Assembly: GCA_041648175.1 (NCBI GenBank)
Contig: JBAZPO010000034.1
Span: 1-13,480 of the forward strand
DNA from: Desulfobaccales bacterium
GTDB lineage: Bacteria > Desulfobacterota > Desulfobaccia > Desulfobaccales > 0-14-0-80-60-11
DNA: 13,480 nucleotides
Reading direction: 5' to 3'
Shown: piece by piece, positions 1 to 6,546 of the stretch
Numbering within the stretch: the first letter of the stretch is position 1
How the letters are laid out: each line of letters begins with the position of its first letter
Notes under the pieces: model-generated
The model's input: only the letters and a program-made list of their open reading frames with translations
The model's database searches: none
Told to the model about the DNA's origin: nothing
Program-made: the position numbers and the translations under genes

Positions 1-46
1 GGAGAGCCGATCCTCCGTGCTACCCGAAGTGATATTTTAGTGACAA

Positions 47-979
47 ATGAACATACGGTCCGAAGCTGTAATTGAAGTAAAGAGCCTCCTAAAGGCCTAC
101 GGGAACATCGTGGCGGTGAACGGAATCAGCCTCGATGTGGCCAGGGGAGAGGTTTTCGGGATGCTGGGCCCCAACGGCGCGGGGAAGACCACCACGGTAG
201 AGATAATCGAAGGGCTTCGCACCCCGGATAGCGGAACGGTGACGGTGCTTGGCATGGATGTTTCCAGAGACGTCCGCGCCATCAAGGAGCGCATCGGGGT
301 ACAGCCGCAGAGCCCGGCGCTTTTTCCGGGCCTGAACGTGTTAGAAATCCTTGACTTCTTCCGCAGCCTCTACACCAAAACCATACCTTCGGCTGAAGCC
401 ATCGATCTGGTTTCACTCCAGGAAAGCCGGAGGGTCGCTTTCAAGAATCTTTCGGGCGGCCAGAAGCAGCGGCTTTCGGTGGCGCTCGCCTTTATCAATG
501 ATCCGGACATCATCTTTCTCGATGAGCCAACCACCGGGCTCGATCCCCAGGCACGCCGTGCCATGTGGGAAGTGATCGAGAAGTTCCATCGGATGGGGAA
601 AACGATCTTTCTGACTACCCATTACATGGAGGAAGCCCAGCGGCTGTGCGACCGGGTTGCCATTATGGATCACGGGCAGATCATCGCCATCGATAGTCCC
701 CAGCGGATGATCGAAGAGCACTGCAAGGAGAGCGCCATTCAATTCAAGATGACCAATTCCCCCGGTCAGGAAGCCCTGGCAAGATTGACGGGCGTGACCA
801 AGGCAGTGAATCACGATGATGATGATACCATCCTGTACACCGATCACATTCCCTCCACTATCGCCGCGCTGCTTGAACTGGCCTCATCGAGATCCTCCGA
901 GCTATCGGAGCTGTTCATCCGGCAAGCCACGCTTGAGGACGTTTTTCTCAAGTTGACCGGGAAAAGGATAAGGGATTGA
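47..979 (+). CDS. ABC-2 type exporter, ATP-binding subunit
   Basis: This is the nucleotide-binding subunit of an ABC exporter and would hydrolyse ATP at the inner face of the membrane. All motifs of the fold are visible in order: Walker A GPNGAGKT (residues 41-48), a Q-loop glutamine near 86-88, the signature LSGGQ (135-139), Walker B IIFLDE (155-160) and the switch histidine in TTHYMEEA (H192). About 90 residues after the ATPase core form the C-terminal extension usual in DrrA/NodI-like subunits (family about 300 aa; this one is 310). The ATG at 47 is the first possible start in frame because a TGA lies at 41-43. No good Shine-Dalgarno sequence precedes it. The next gene, a permease, overlaps its stop, so the two form a transporter pair. 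The substrate cannot be told from sequence; this class exports drugs, lipids or polysaccharides. Confidence 0.93.
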   Translation: MNIRSEAVIEVKSLLKAYGNIVAVNGISLDVARGEVFGMLGPNGAGKTTTVEIIEGLRTPDSGTVTVLGMDVSRDVRAIKERIGVQPQSPALFPGLNVLEILDFFRSLYTKTIPSAEAIDLVSLQESRRVAFKNLSGGQKQRLSVALAFINDPDIIFLDEPTTGLDPQARRAMWEVIEKFHRMGKTIFLTTHYMEEAQRLCDRVAIMDHGQIIAIDSPQRMIEEHCKESAIQFKMTNSPGQEALARLTGVTKAVNHDDDDTILYTDHIPSTIAALLELASSRSSELSELFIRQATLEDVFLKLTGKRIRD

Positions 980-2073
980 AAGCCTTCAAAAGCATATTCC
1001 TGGCACACTACAAGCAGTTCATCAGGGATCGAGCCGCCTTGTTCTTCACCTTTATCTTCCCGATCATGTTTATCATGATCTTCGGGTGGGCCTTCAGTGA
1101 TCCCAAGACACAAACCTTCGATATAGGACTCGTTGATCAGGGCTCAACTCAAAGCGCTGGTTTCATTGAAAAAGGCCTCGACGCCGTTGTGATCGATGGG
1201 AACAAGGTTTTCGATGTCAAGAAAGGGGGGCTGGACGAGCAGTTGCAGTTGCTCCGGAATGGCGATCTGGATGCAGTGATAGTTATTCCAGAGGGGATGG
1301 CTGGTTCCTTGAGCCTGCGGCAGCCGGACGATATTCAGGTTTATTATGACCCCAGCCAAACTTCCAATCAGCAGATATTGATTCCCATCCTGTACCGTGT
1401 GACCGATGAGATCGATCGGGGCATGCAAGGGAGCGTCCGGCTCATCGGCATGGAAGAGAAGAGCGTTCAATCGCATGACTTGAGGTACATCGATTACCTT
1501 GTCCCCGGCATACTTGGCATGTCGCTTATGTTTACCGGCATCTTTGGAGGGTTGCCTATCATCCAGCAGCGACAGGCACACATTATCAAGCGCTTGGGAT
1601 GCACACCTTTGCGGCGTTCGATGCTGATCTTTGGGGAGCTGGCTTTCCGAATGATCCTGGTTATCCTGACGGCGGCGCTGATAATTCTGGTAGGTCGGCT
1701 TGCATTCGGTGTGCAGATGGTCGGCAACTGGGGAAGCCTGGGCGGAATTGTGGTTCTGGGGACGATGGTCTTTGCCTGTTTAGGCTATCTAATAGCCGCT
1801 TTCGTCAAGACTGAGGAAGGCGCGATACCCATCATCAACGTGGTCACCTTCCCGATGATGTTCCTCTCCGGCACCTTTTTCAAGGTCACCAACATGCCCG
1901 GCTTCATTGAACCGGTGGTCAAGTTCTTGCCGCTTACCTATCTGGATGACGCGCTAAGGCAGATCATGGTGGATGGCAGTCCTTTGCATTCGATGATCAC
2001 AGATATAGCGGTAATGGCGATCTGGACTGTCGTTTGCCTGGCGATCACCATCCGGTTCTTCCGCTGGGACTGA
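976..2073 (+). CDS. ABC-2 type exporter, membrane subunit
   Basis: This is the integral membrane partner of the upstream ATPase. The start is TTG at 976-978, overlapping the ATPase stop (TGA 977-979), with a purine-rich ribosome site (GGATAAGGG) just before it, so the two are translationally coupled. The 365-residue protein has the usual plan of the ABC2_membrane_3 / YhgE-like class: one membrane segment at about 20-40, a large extracytoplasmic domain at about 45-170, then five segments at about 173-197, 218-245, 255-277, 284-303 and 340-361. The cytoplasmic stretch QRQAHIIKRLGCTPLRRS (198-215) matches the loop that in this family contacts the ATPase (typically G-x-x-x-R-x-x-x-T-P). The protein is complete. 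The substrate is unknown. Confidence 0.92.
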   Translation: MKAFKSIFLAHYKQFIRDRAALFFTFIFPIMFIMIFGWAFSDPKTQTFDIGLVDQGSTQSAGFIEKGLDAVVIDGNKVFDVKKGGLDEQLQLLRNGDLDAVIVIPEGMAGSLSLRQPDDIQVYYDPSQTSNQQILIPILYRVTDEIDRGMQGSVRLIGMEEKSVQSHDLRYIDYLVPGILGMSLMFTGIFGGLPIIQQRQAHIIKRLGCTPLRRSMLIFGELAFRMILVILTAALIILVGRLAFGVQMVGNWGSLGGIVVLGTMVFACLGYLIAAFVKTEEGAIPIINVVTFPMMFLSGTFFKVTNMPGFIEPVVKFLPLTYLDDALRQIMVDGSPLHSMITDIAVMAIWTVVCLAITIRFFRWD

Positions 2074-2095
2074 GCCCGCGAGCGCAAGTTTCCAA

Positions 2096-3538
2096 TTACT
2101 TGACCGTAACTATCCTGAGCGAATCCGCGCTGCTGAACTGCCCAACTGATGATCCCTCAGTCAATATCACCGTATCCCCCTTCTTTGCCAGACCGGAGCC
2201 GAGTATTGAATCTAGCATTGCATCGTGCCATCGACCGTTTACGTTTTCCATGAGAATCGGGTAGACACCGTAGGAGAGGGCGGCGAATCGGCAAGTCGGT
2301 TCGTGGCTGCTGAACGCCAGAATCCAGCAGTTCGGCTTAAAGCGGGATATCCGCCGCGGGGTGCTGCCGGTATATGTAGGCGTCAAGACCAGGCGCACAT
2401 TCAGCGAATAAATCGCGTCTATCACATTCAGGGAAAGCACATCTTCGATTGTCACATGCCTGCGGCCGCGAGCGTGCCTGAAATAGTCTTCCACAGGGGA
2501 TGATATCGCTATGGCGCTCCGCTGCCGTTCCACGGATACGGCAATCTGGGCCATCATTTTCACGGTTTCCGAAGGGTACTTACCGATGGCGGTTTCCTCG
2601 GATAGCATCACCGCGTCCGTCCCATCCAGGATGGCATTCGCCACGTCTGTCGCTTCCGCCCGCGTTGGACGGACGTTTTCAACCATGGATTCCAGCATTT
2701 GAGTGGCCGTGATCACCGGCTTGCCACGGATATTCGCCTTGCGGATGAGCTTCTTCTGGGTCATGGGGACATCCTGTATCGGGATTTGCACGCCCAGGTC
2801 TCCCCGTGCAACCATAATCGCATCGGCAACCTCTAAGATTTCATCGATGTTTTTGACCGCTTCGGCTCGCTCGATTTTGGCCACAACACGGATCGTTTTT
2901 CCCTTTCCGCGAGCAAACTCCTTGACACGGATAATATCCTGGGCCTTTTCCACAAAGGACATGCCGAAGATATCTATCCCCTCTTCCAATCCGAAAGCCA
3001 CGAATTCCAGGTCTCTATCTGTCAGCGGATCAGGGAGCACCCTGGCGTGGGGAAGATTCAAGCCTTTGTGAGAGAACAGCATGCCGCCGATGAGCACCTT
3101 GCAACTCACCTCGTCCCCCGATATTTCCTGGACTTTCAGTTGAATAAAACCATCATTGAGATATACAATGCCGCCGCGGGATACGCTTTGCGTAAACGCC
3201 GCAAACTCTACCGGCAGGAGCGAGGCGGTGCCTAAGATATTCCGGGTGGTGAGGGTCACGTTGCTGCCTTTCTTGAGGACGAGCGGTTCGCTTTCAAGCT
3301 TGCCGAGGCGAATCTTGGGACCGGGGAGATCGAGAAAGATCGTGACCGGGCGTTCCAGTTTTGCTGCTGTCGACCGGATGCGCTGGATGTCTTTTCGGTG
3401 GTTCTCAAGCTCTGCGTGGGCCAGATTCAGTCGAGCCACATTCATGCCGTTCCTGATCATTCGTTGCAGGACAGCGGTCGAACGGGATGTTGGCCCAATA
3501 GTGCAAACGATCTTGGTTTTGTGCGCAGGCAATTTCAA
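2096..3538 (-). CDS. pyk: Pyruvate kinase, potassium-independent type
   Basis: This enzyme converts phosphoenolpyruvate and ADP to pyruvate and ATP, the last step of glycolysis, in the cytoplasm. It has 480 residues, the usual length. Visible motifs are KTKIVCTIGP (7-16), ARLNLAH (35-41), DLPGPKIR (70-77), the catalytic lysine and metal ligand in AKIERAEA (K221, E223), ARGDLGV (244-250, D247), TATQMLESM (277-285), RPTRAEATDVANAI (290-303) and AVMLSEETA (309-317). The last motif is normally S-G-E-T-A, so G to E is a deviation. The residue equal to Glu117 of the muscle enzyme is Lys75, flanked by Leu71 and Leu78, the pattern of potassium-independent pyruvate kinases. Start: TTG at 3536-3538, nine bases after a perfect AGGAGG; there is no nearby ATG in frame. 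It follows the PfkB-family gene by 68 bases on the same strand, so they are probably co-transcribed. Confidence 0.95.
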   Translation of the reverse strand: MKLPAHKTKIVCTIGPTSRSTAVLQRMIRNGMNVARLNLAHAELENHRKDIQRIRSTAAKLERPVTIFLDLPGPKIRLGKLESEPLVLKKGSNVTLTTRNILGTASLLPVEFAAFTQSVSRGGIVYLNDGFIQLKVQEISGDEVSCKVLIGGMLFSHKGLNLPHARVLPDPLTDRDLEFVAFGLEEGIDIFGMSFVEKAQDIIRVKEFARGKGKTIRVVAKIERAEAVKNIDEILEVADAIMVARGDLGVQIPIQDVPMTQKKLIRKANIRGKPVITATQMLESMVENVRPTRAEATDVANAILDGTDAVMLSEETAIGKYPSETVKMMAQIAVSVERQRSAIAISSPVEDYFRHARGRRHVTIEDVLSLNVIDAIYSLNVRLVLTPTYTGSTPRRISRFKPNCWILAFSSHEPTCRFAALSYGVYPILMENVNGRWHDAMLDSILGSGLAKKGDTVILTEGSSVGQFSSADSLRIVTVK

Positions 3539-3606
3539 AATGGAATTCCTCCTAATATAGCACCAAGTTCAGAATGATAGTAAGTCACATCAAGGTTGAC
3601 ACGGCA

Positions 3607-4533
3607 CTAGATATCGCGGACCGTTACTTCGGGAATCAAGCGAAGGAAATCTTCCTTCGTGCACAGGGCTGTGCCCGGCCTTAAAGTAGTTGCCGTGCCC
3701 GCAGCGACGGCGTAAGTGAGAGCCTCTTTCAGGTTGTGATTCCCCATGATACCATAAACGAATCCGGCTATCGCAGAGTCCCCCGCGCCGATGGTGTTTA
3801 CCACCTTCACTTGCGGGGGAATAGCCAGGCATGCCTGGTTCTCTCCGATTAGCAGCATACCTTTTGCGCCCATAGAAACGAGCACTGTATCAATTCCGTT
3901 CTCGTGCACACTGCGAGCCGCATCGATGATTTCGTCCAGTTCTTGCAACTCCCTGTCCACCAGCCGGCTGAGCTCGTGCAGGTTGGGTTTGATGATATCA
4001 GGGGAAGCTTGAATGCCTGTTTTCAGTGTGTCTCCATCGGTGTCCAGCAGGGCCTTGGCCCCGTTGTTCCTGACTATTTCAATGATCCTTCGATAAATCT
4101 CATGATTGATTCCGGGAGGGAGGCTCCCGCTGATTATCACGATTTCCGGTTTTTCAAGGCTTTCGACTTTGCGGATCATCTGCATCAGCTCGTATGGTTT
4201 GATCTCCGGACCCCGGTCGCTGAACGTGAACTGATTACCGGAGCTTGTGTCGTTAATGATGATGTTGGTGCGGGTCTCTCCCGAAATGCGCGAAAAGTCG
4301 CATCCGATTCCCTCATTGAGCAGCCGTCCTTCCAGTTCCTCTCCGGTGAATCCGCCAACAAAGCCCAGCGCCTTGTTGGGCAAGTCCAGCATCCGAAGAA
4401 CCCTTGAGACATCCACCCCTTTGCCCCCGGCATACCGTTCTTCTTTGGCAATCCGGTTAGTATCGTCAAGCTTTACCCGCTCAACCCATAATGTGCGGTC
4501 CAGGGCAGGATTGAGCGTTATGCTGTAGATCAT
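3607..4533 (-). CDS. pfkB: PfkB-family 1-phosphofructokinase-like sugar-phosphate kinase
   Basis: This is a ribokinase/PfkB-fold kinase of the 1-phosphofructokinase (FruK/LacC/Pfk-2) branch, transferring phosphate from ATP to a hexose phosphate. From the chosen start it has 308 residues. Motifs: substrate-binding NPALDRT (8-14), AGGKGVDVSRVL (35-46), GFVGGFTG (57-64), SGSLPPG (135-141), IKPNLHEL (181-188) and the PfkB signature with anion hole and catalytic base, IGAGDS (248-253, D252). Start choice: the ATG at 4531-4533 is preceded at ideal spacing by GGAGGA; an in-frame ATG 21 bases upstream lacks a ribosome site. Whether the acceptor is fructose-1-phosphate, fructose-6-phosphate or tagatose-6-phosphate cannot be decided. 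Pyruvate kinase directly downstream favours a glycolytic role (fructose-6-phosphate), and no fructose PTS gene is in view. Confidence 0.9.
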   Translation of the reverse strand: MIYSITLNPALDRTLWVERVKLDDTNRIAKEERYAGGKGVDVSRVLRMLDLPNKALGFVGGFTGEELEGRLLNEGIGCDFSRISGETRTNIIINDTSSGNQFTFSDRGPEIKPYELMQMIRKVESLEKPEIVIISGSLPPGINHEIYRRIIEIVRNNGAKALLDTDGDTLKTGIQASPDIIKPNLHELSRLVDRELQELDEIIDAARSVHENGIDTVLVSMGAKGMLLIGENQACLAIPPQVKVVNTIGAGDSAIAGFVYGIMGNHNLKEALTYAVAAGTATTLRPGTALCTKEDFLRLIPEVTVRDI

Positions 4534-4600
4534 ATCTCCTCCGGGGGCAACCATGCGGAGTCATTCAATGCGCAAGCTTTCTGATTGCAAATTCAACGCC

Positions 4601-4629
4601 ATCGTATCATCAATTCGGAGCAAAATCAA
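4601..4629 (-). promoter_or_regulatory. Putative sigma-70 promoter for the pfkB-pyk pair
   Basis: On the minus strand a TTGATT box (4624-4629) is separated by 17 bases from TACGAT (4601-4606), which carries the extended -10 dinucleotide TG one base upstream. Transcription would begin near 4594, giving a leader of about 60 bases before the pfkB start. The boxes match the consensus 4 of 6 each, so this is suggestive only. Confidence 0.45.
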
Positions 4630-4697
4630 TACACTGCATTGCTTGATAATCCGTGGCTTTTTTGAGGCCATAGCTCATCTGTCATTGTGGGGAGTCC

Positions 4698-4722
4698 TGT
4701 AGGGGCGATTCATGAATCGCCC
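4698..4722. repeat. Dispersed palindromic repeat, copy 1
   Basis: The sequence TGTAGGGGCGA (4698-4708) runs into a perfect 20-base palindrome at 4703-4722. A second copy with the same 11-base head lies at 6492-6518. The element sits in the spacer (4534-4863) between pfkB and tRNA-Arg, where apart from this, the neighbouring repeat and the pfkB promoter I see nothing coding. Confidence 0.7.
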
Positions 4723-4754
4723 TTCGCCAAATCCCCCTCTGACACCAAAACGTC

Positions 4755-4784
4755 TTTGCGAGGAGCGCAGCGACGAAGCAATCT
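4755..4784. repeat. Short dispersed repeat of the TTGCGAGGAGCG type
   Basis: The stretch from TTGCGAGGAGCG to AAGCAATCT is partly self-complementary (TTGC at one end, GCAA at the other, a GCGCAGCG core). From memory, near-identical intergenic elements occur in many copies in Dehalococcoidia and other environmental genomes. There is only one copy in this window, so its repeat status rests on recognition. It is followed by a G-rich tract (4791-4804). Confidence 0.5.
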
Positions 4785-4863
4785 CAGGGCAAGGGGAGGG
4801 GAAGTGGAATCACTGAGCGAGGTGGAAGCAAAGGCTCTGGCCAATTGAACTGATTGCCCATTA

Positions 4864-4940
4864 TGGCGCGCCTGGGGGGATTCGAACCCACGGCCTTAGC
4901 CTTCGCAGGGCTACGCTCTATCCAGCTGAGCTACAGGCGC
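4864..4940 (-). tRNA. tRNA-Arg, anticodon GCG
   Basis: The minus strand folds as a full tRNA: acceptor GCGCCTG pairing perfectly with CAGGCGC, D-arm GCTC/GAGC, anticodon arm TAGCC/GGCTA with loop CTGCGAA, T-loop TTCGAAT, discriminator G and an encoded CCA (4864-4866). The loop gives anticodon GCG, reading arginine codon CGC (and CGU by wobble). The T-stem has one mismatch (T against C). Most bacteria read these codons with an ACG anticodon modified to inosine, so GCG is uncommon. It lies 46 bases downstream of tRNA-Leu, probably on the same transcript. No clear terminator follows. Confidence 0.95.
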
Positions 4941-4986
4941 TTGTTACGTTGTGCAAAGACCGCTTACCCTCTGAGAGTAAGTTTAT

Positions 4987-5073
4987 TGGTGCCGAAGGAG
5001 GGATTTGAACCCACACACCCTTTCGGGCACTGCGCCCTGAACGCAGCGCGTCTGCCAGTTCCGCCACTTCGGC
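4987..5073 (-). tRNA. tRNA-Leu, anticodon CAG
   Basis: The minus strand forms a class II tRNA with a long variable arm. Acceptor GCCGAAG pairs perfectly with CTTCGGC, the anticodon arm is CTGCG/CGCAG with loop TTCAGGG (anticodon CAG, codon CUG), the variable arm is hairpin-shaped (CCC...GGG), the T-loop is TTCAAAT, and discriminator A is followed by an encoded CCA (4987-4989). Like its neighbour tRNA-Arg it has one T-stem mismatch. Confidence 0.95.
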
Positions 5074-5191
5074 AATTTGCAGGGAATTCTACTGGAGCGG
5101 GCTTGTAATCAAAGGTACTTTTGGTTTTGCCTTTCAAGCCATGTATGCTGTTTTATCGACTAATCCTATGCACAGATGATTTTAGCAGTAA

Positions 5192-5429
5192 CGCTTATGG
5201 TCTGCAACTGCCAAGATAAATCCGAATCCAGCGATTGAGTTATCATTTCTTGCTCGGAGACTCGTCCGGTGCGAGTGCATGGGAATAGGAATCGCGGCGG
5301 CGGATGCTGTATACTGGAATGAAAAGGACGTAGCGACATTAGAGGGCCAGAGCTTTTGATAACTACAACGAAGGACTTGAAGCAACGGAAGGTGATTTAA
5401 AGAAAAGCTGGTTTCTCAGAGACGGATAA
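5192..5429 (+). pseudogene. Possible frameshifted gene remnant upstream of mtnA
   Basis: Two plus-strand frames without stops abut each other. Frame A is open from 5192 to a TGA at 5357-5359 and reads, near its end, ADAVYWNEKDVATLEGQSF. Frame B is open from 5343 to a TAA at 5427-5429 and reads FDNYNEGLEATEGDLKKSWF. A single-base shift around 5350-5358 would join them as ...EGQSFDNYNEGLEATEGD..., which reads like a continuous soluble protein, perhaps a helical repeat. I recognise no family. It ends 33 bases before mtnA. It could equally be chance coding in noncoding DNA; the opposite strand also has a 67-codon open frame here. Apart from this the 389-base spacer between tRNA-Leu and mtnA shows nothing I can name. 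Confidence 0.25.
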
Positions 5430-5462
5430 GAAAATGGGGATAAAGGGGTTTATGTAAAATTT

Positions 5463-6488
5463 ATGAAAATCATCGAATGGCAAGACAAAAACATCCGGAT
5501 GCTTGACCAGACCAAACTCCCTCTGGAAGTGGTCTTCCTTGAGCTTTCCGATCTTCCACAGGTTTGCGAAGCAATCAAGTCCCTGCGGATTCGAGGGGCT
5601 CCGGCCATTGGCGTGGCTGCCGCCTACGGGTTTGCAATGGGGGCAAAAGCCATCGAGGCTAAATCAAAGCAGGAATTTTTAGCCGAACTGGAGCAAGTCT
5701 CCAAGTCTCTGGCCGCTACCAGACCTACGGCGGTCAATCTCTTCTGGGCGCTCGAGCGGATGAACCGGGTGGCTCAAGCCGGATCGAATGTGGCTAAAAT
5801 CAAAGAGGCGCTCTTGAGAGAGGTGAGCCTCATCGAGCGAGAGACCGATGACGCCGACCGCCGCATGGGCAGATTTGGAGCTGAGCTTATCGAGGATGGG
5901 TTCACAATCCTGACCCACTGCAACGCCGGAGCGCTGGCGACGGCCGGATTCGGCACGGCTTTAGGGGTAATCAAAGCCGCCCACAATCAGGGCAAAAAGA
6001 TTCAGGTCTTTGCTGATGAAACCCGCCCCTTGCTTCAGGGCGCGCGCATCACTGCCTGGGAACTGATGCAGGAAAAGATACCAGTAACCCTGATCACCGA
6101 TAACATGGCAGGGCATTTCATGAGCCGGGGCAAGATCGACTGCGTGGTGGTGGGGGCGGATCGAATCACCGCGAGCGGCGATGTGGCCAACAAGATCGGT
6201 ACCTACAGTGTGGCGGTTCTGGCCAAAGAGAACAAAGTCCCTTTTTATGTGGCTGCGCCGATGAGCACTATCGACTTCTCTTTGAAGTTGGGAGAGGAGA
6301 TTCCCATTGAAGAGCGCAACCCCGATGAAGTAACTCGAATCCGTGGAATTTGCGTTGCGCCGGAGGGAGTGAAGGTGGCCAATCCGGCTTTTGATGTAAC
6401 GCCGCATCGATACGTATCTGCTATAATCACAGAAAAGGGCGTGGCGCGCAGGCCGTACCGTCAGAGCCTGAGAAAGTTGTCAGAGTAA
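5463..6488 (+). CDS. mtnA: S-methyl-5-thioribose-1-phosphate isomerase
   Basis: This cytoplasmic enzyme converts 5-methylthioribose-1-phosphate to 5-methylthioribulose-1-phosphate in the methionine salvage pathway. It belongs to the MtnA/eIF2B-alpha-like family and has 341 residues, the normal length. Motifs: RIRGAPAIGVAAAYG (42-56), TRPTAVNL (86-93), THCNAGALATAG (151-162) with catalytic Cys153, ADETRPLLQGAR (184-195), TDNMAGHFM (212-220) and VVGADRITASGDVANKIGT (229-247) with catalytic Asp233. The Cys-to-Asp spacing of 80 residues equals that of the Bacillus subtilis enzyme (Cys160, Asp240), which argues for MtnA over an eIF2B-like or ribose-1,5-bisphosphate isomerase relative. The ribosome site is weak (AAGGGG about 14 bases upstream). 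mtnP follows after 58 bases, so the next-door gene supplies its substrate. Confidence 0.95.
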   Translation: MKIIEWQDKNIRMLDQTKLPLEVVFLELSDLPQVCEAIKSLRIRGAPAIGVAAAYGFAMGAKAIEAKSKQEFLAELEQVSKSLAATRPTAVNLFWALERMNRVAQAGSNVAKIKEALLREVSLIERETDDADRRMGRFGAELIEDGFTILTHCNAGALATAGFGTALGVIKAAHNQGKKIQVFADETRPLLQGARITAWELMQEKIPVTLITDNMAGHFMSRGKIDCVVVGADRITASGDVANKIGTYSVAVLAKENKVPFYVAAPMSTIDFSLKLGEEIPIEERNPDEVTRIRGICVAPEGVKVANPAFDVTPHRYVSAIITEKGVARRPYRQSLRKLSE

Positions 6489-6491
6489 TAT

Positions 6492-6518
6492 TGTAGGGGC
6501 GAACCCCTGTGTTCGCCT
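6492..6518. repeat. Dispersed palindromic repeat, copy 2, between mtnA and mtnP
   Basis: It shares TGTAGGGGCGA with the copy at 4698. GGCGAAC (6498-6504) pairs with GTTCGCC (6511-6517) across a six-base loop, giving a stable hairpin in the mRNA between the two salvage genes. There is no T-tract, so it is not an ordinary terminator. Confidence 0.65.
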
Positions 6519-6546
6519 CATGCCAAGATCGAGAAAGGAGAATACC

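Noticed and set aside
1..75. The tail of an upstream gene in the first frame, ending at 73-75.
   Set aside because: Only 24 codons are visible, and the overlap with the ABC ATPase start cannot be judged.
413..847. A 144-codon minus-strand frame opposite the ABC ATPase.
   Set aside because: It is a shadow of a gene with every ATPase motif.
5182..5385. A 67-codon minus-strand frame between tRNA-Leu and mtnA.
   Set aside because: Its composition is low in recognisable motifs, there is no ribosome site, and the opposite strand gives more protein-like text.
5109..5462. A SAM riboswitch ahead of the methionine salvage genes.
   Set aside because: I looked for the SAM-I core and the T-tract terminator and found neither.
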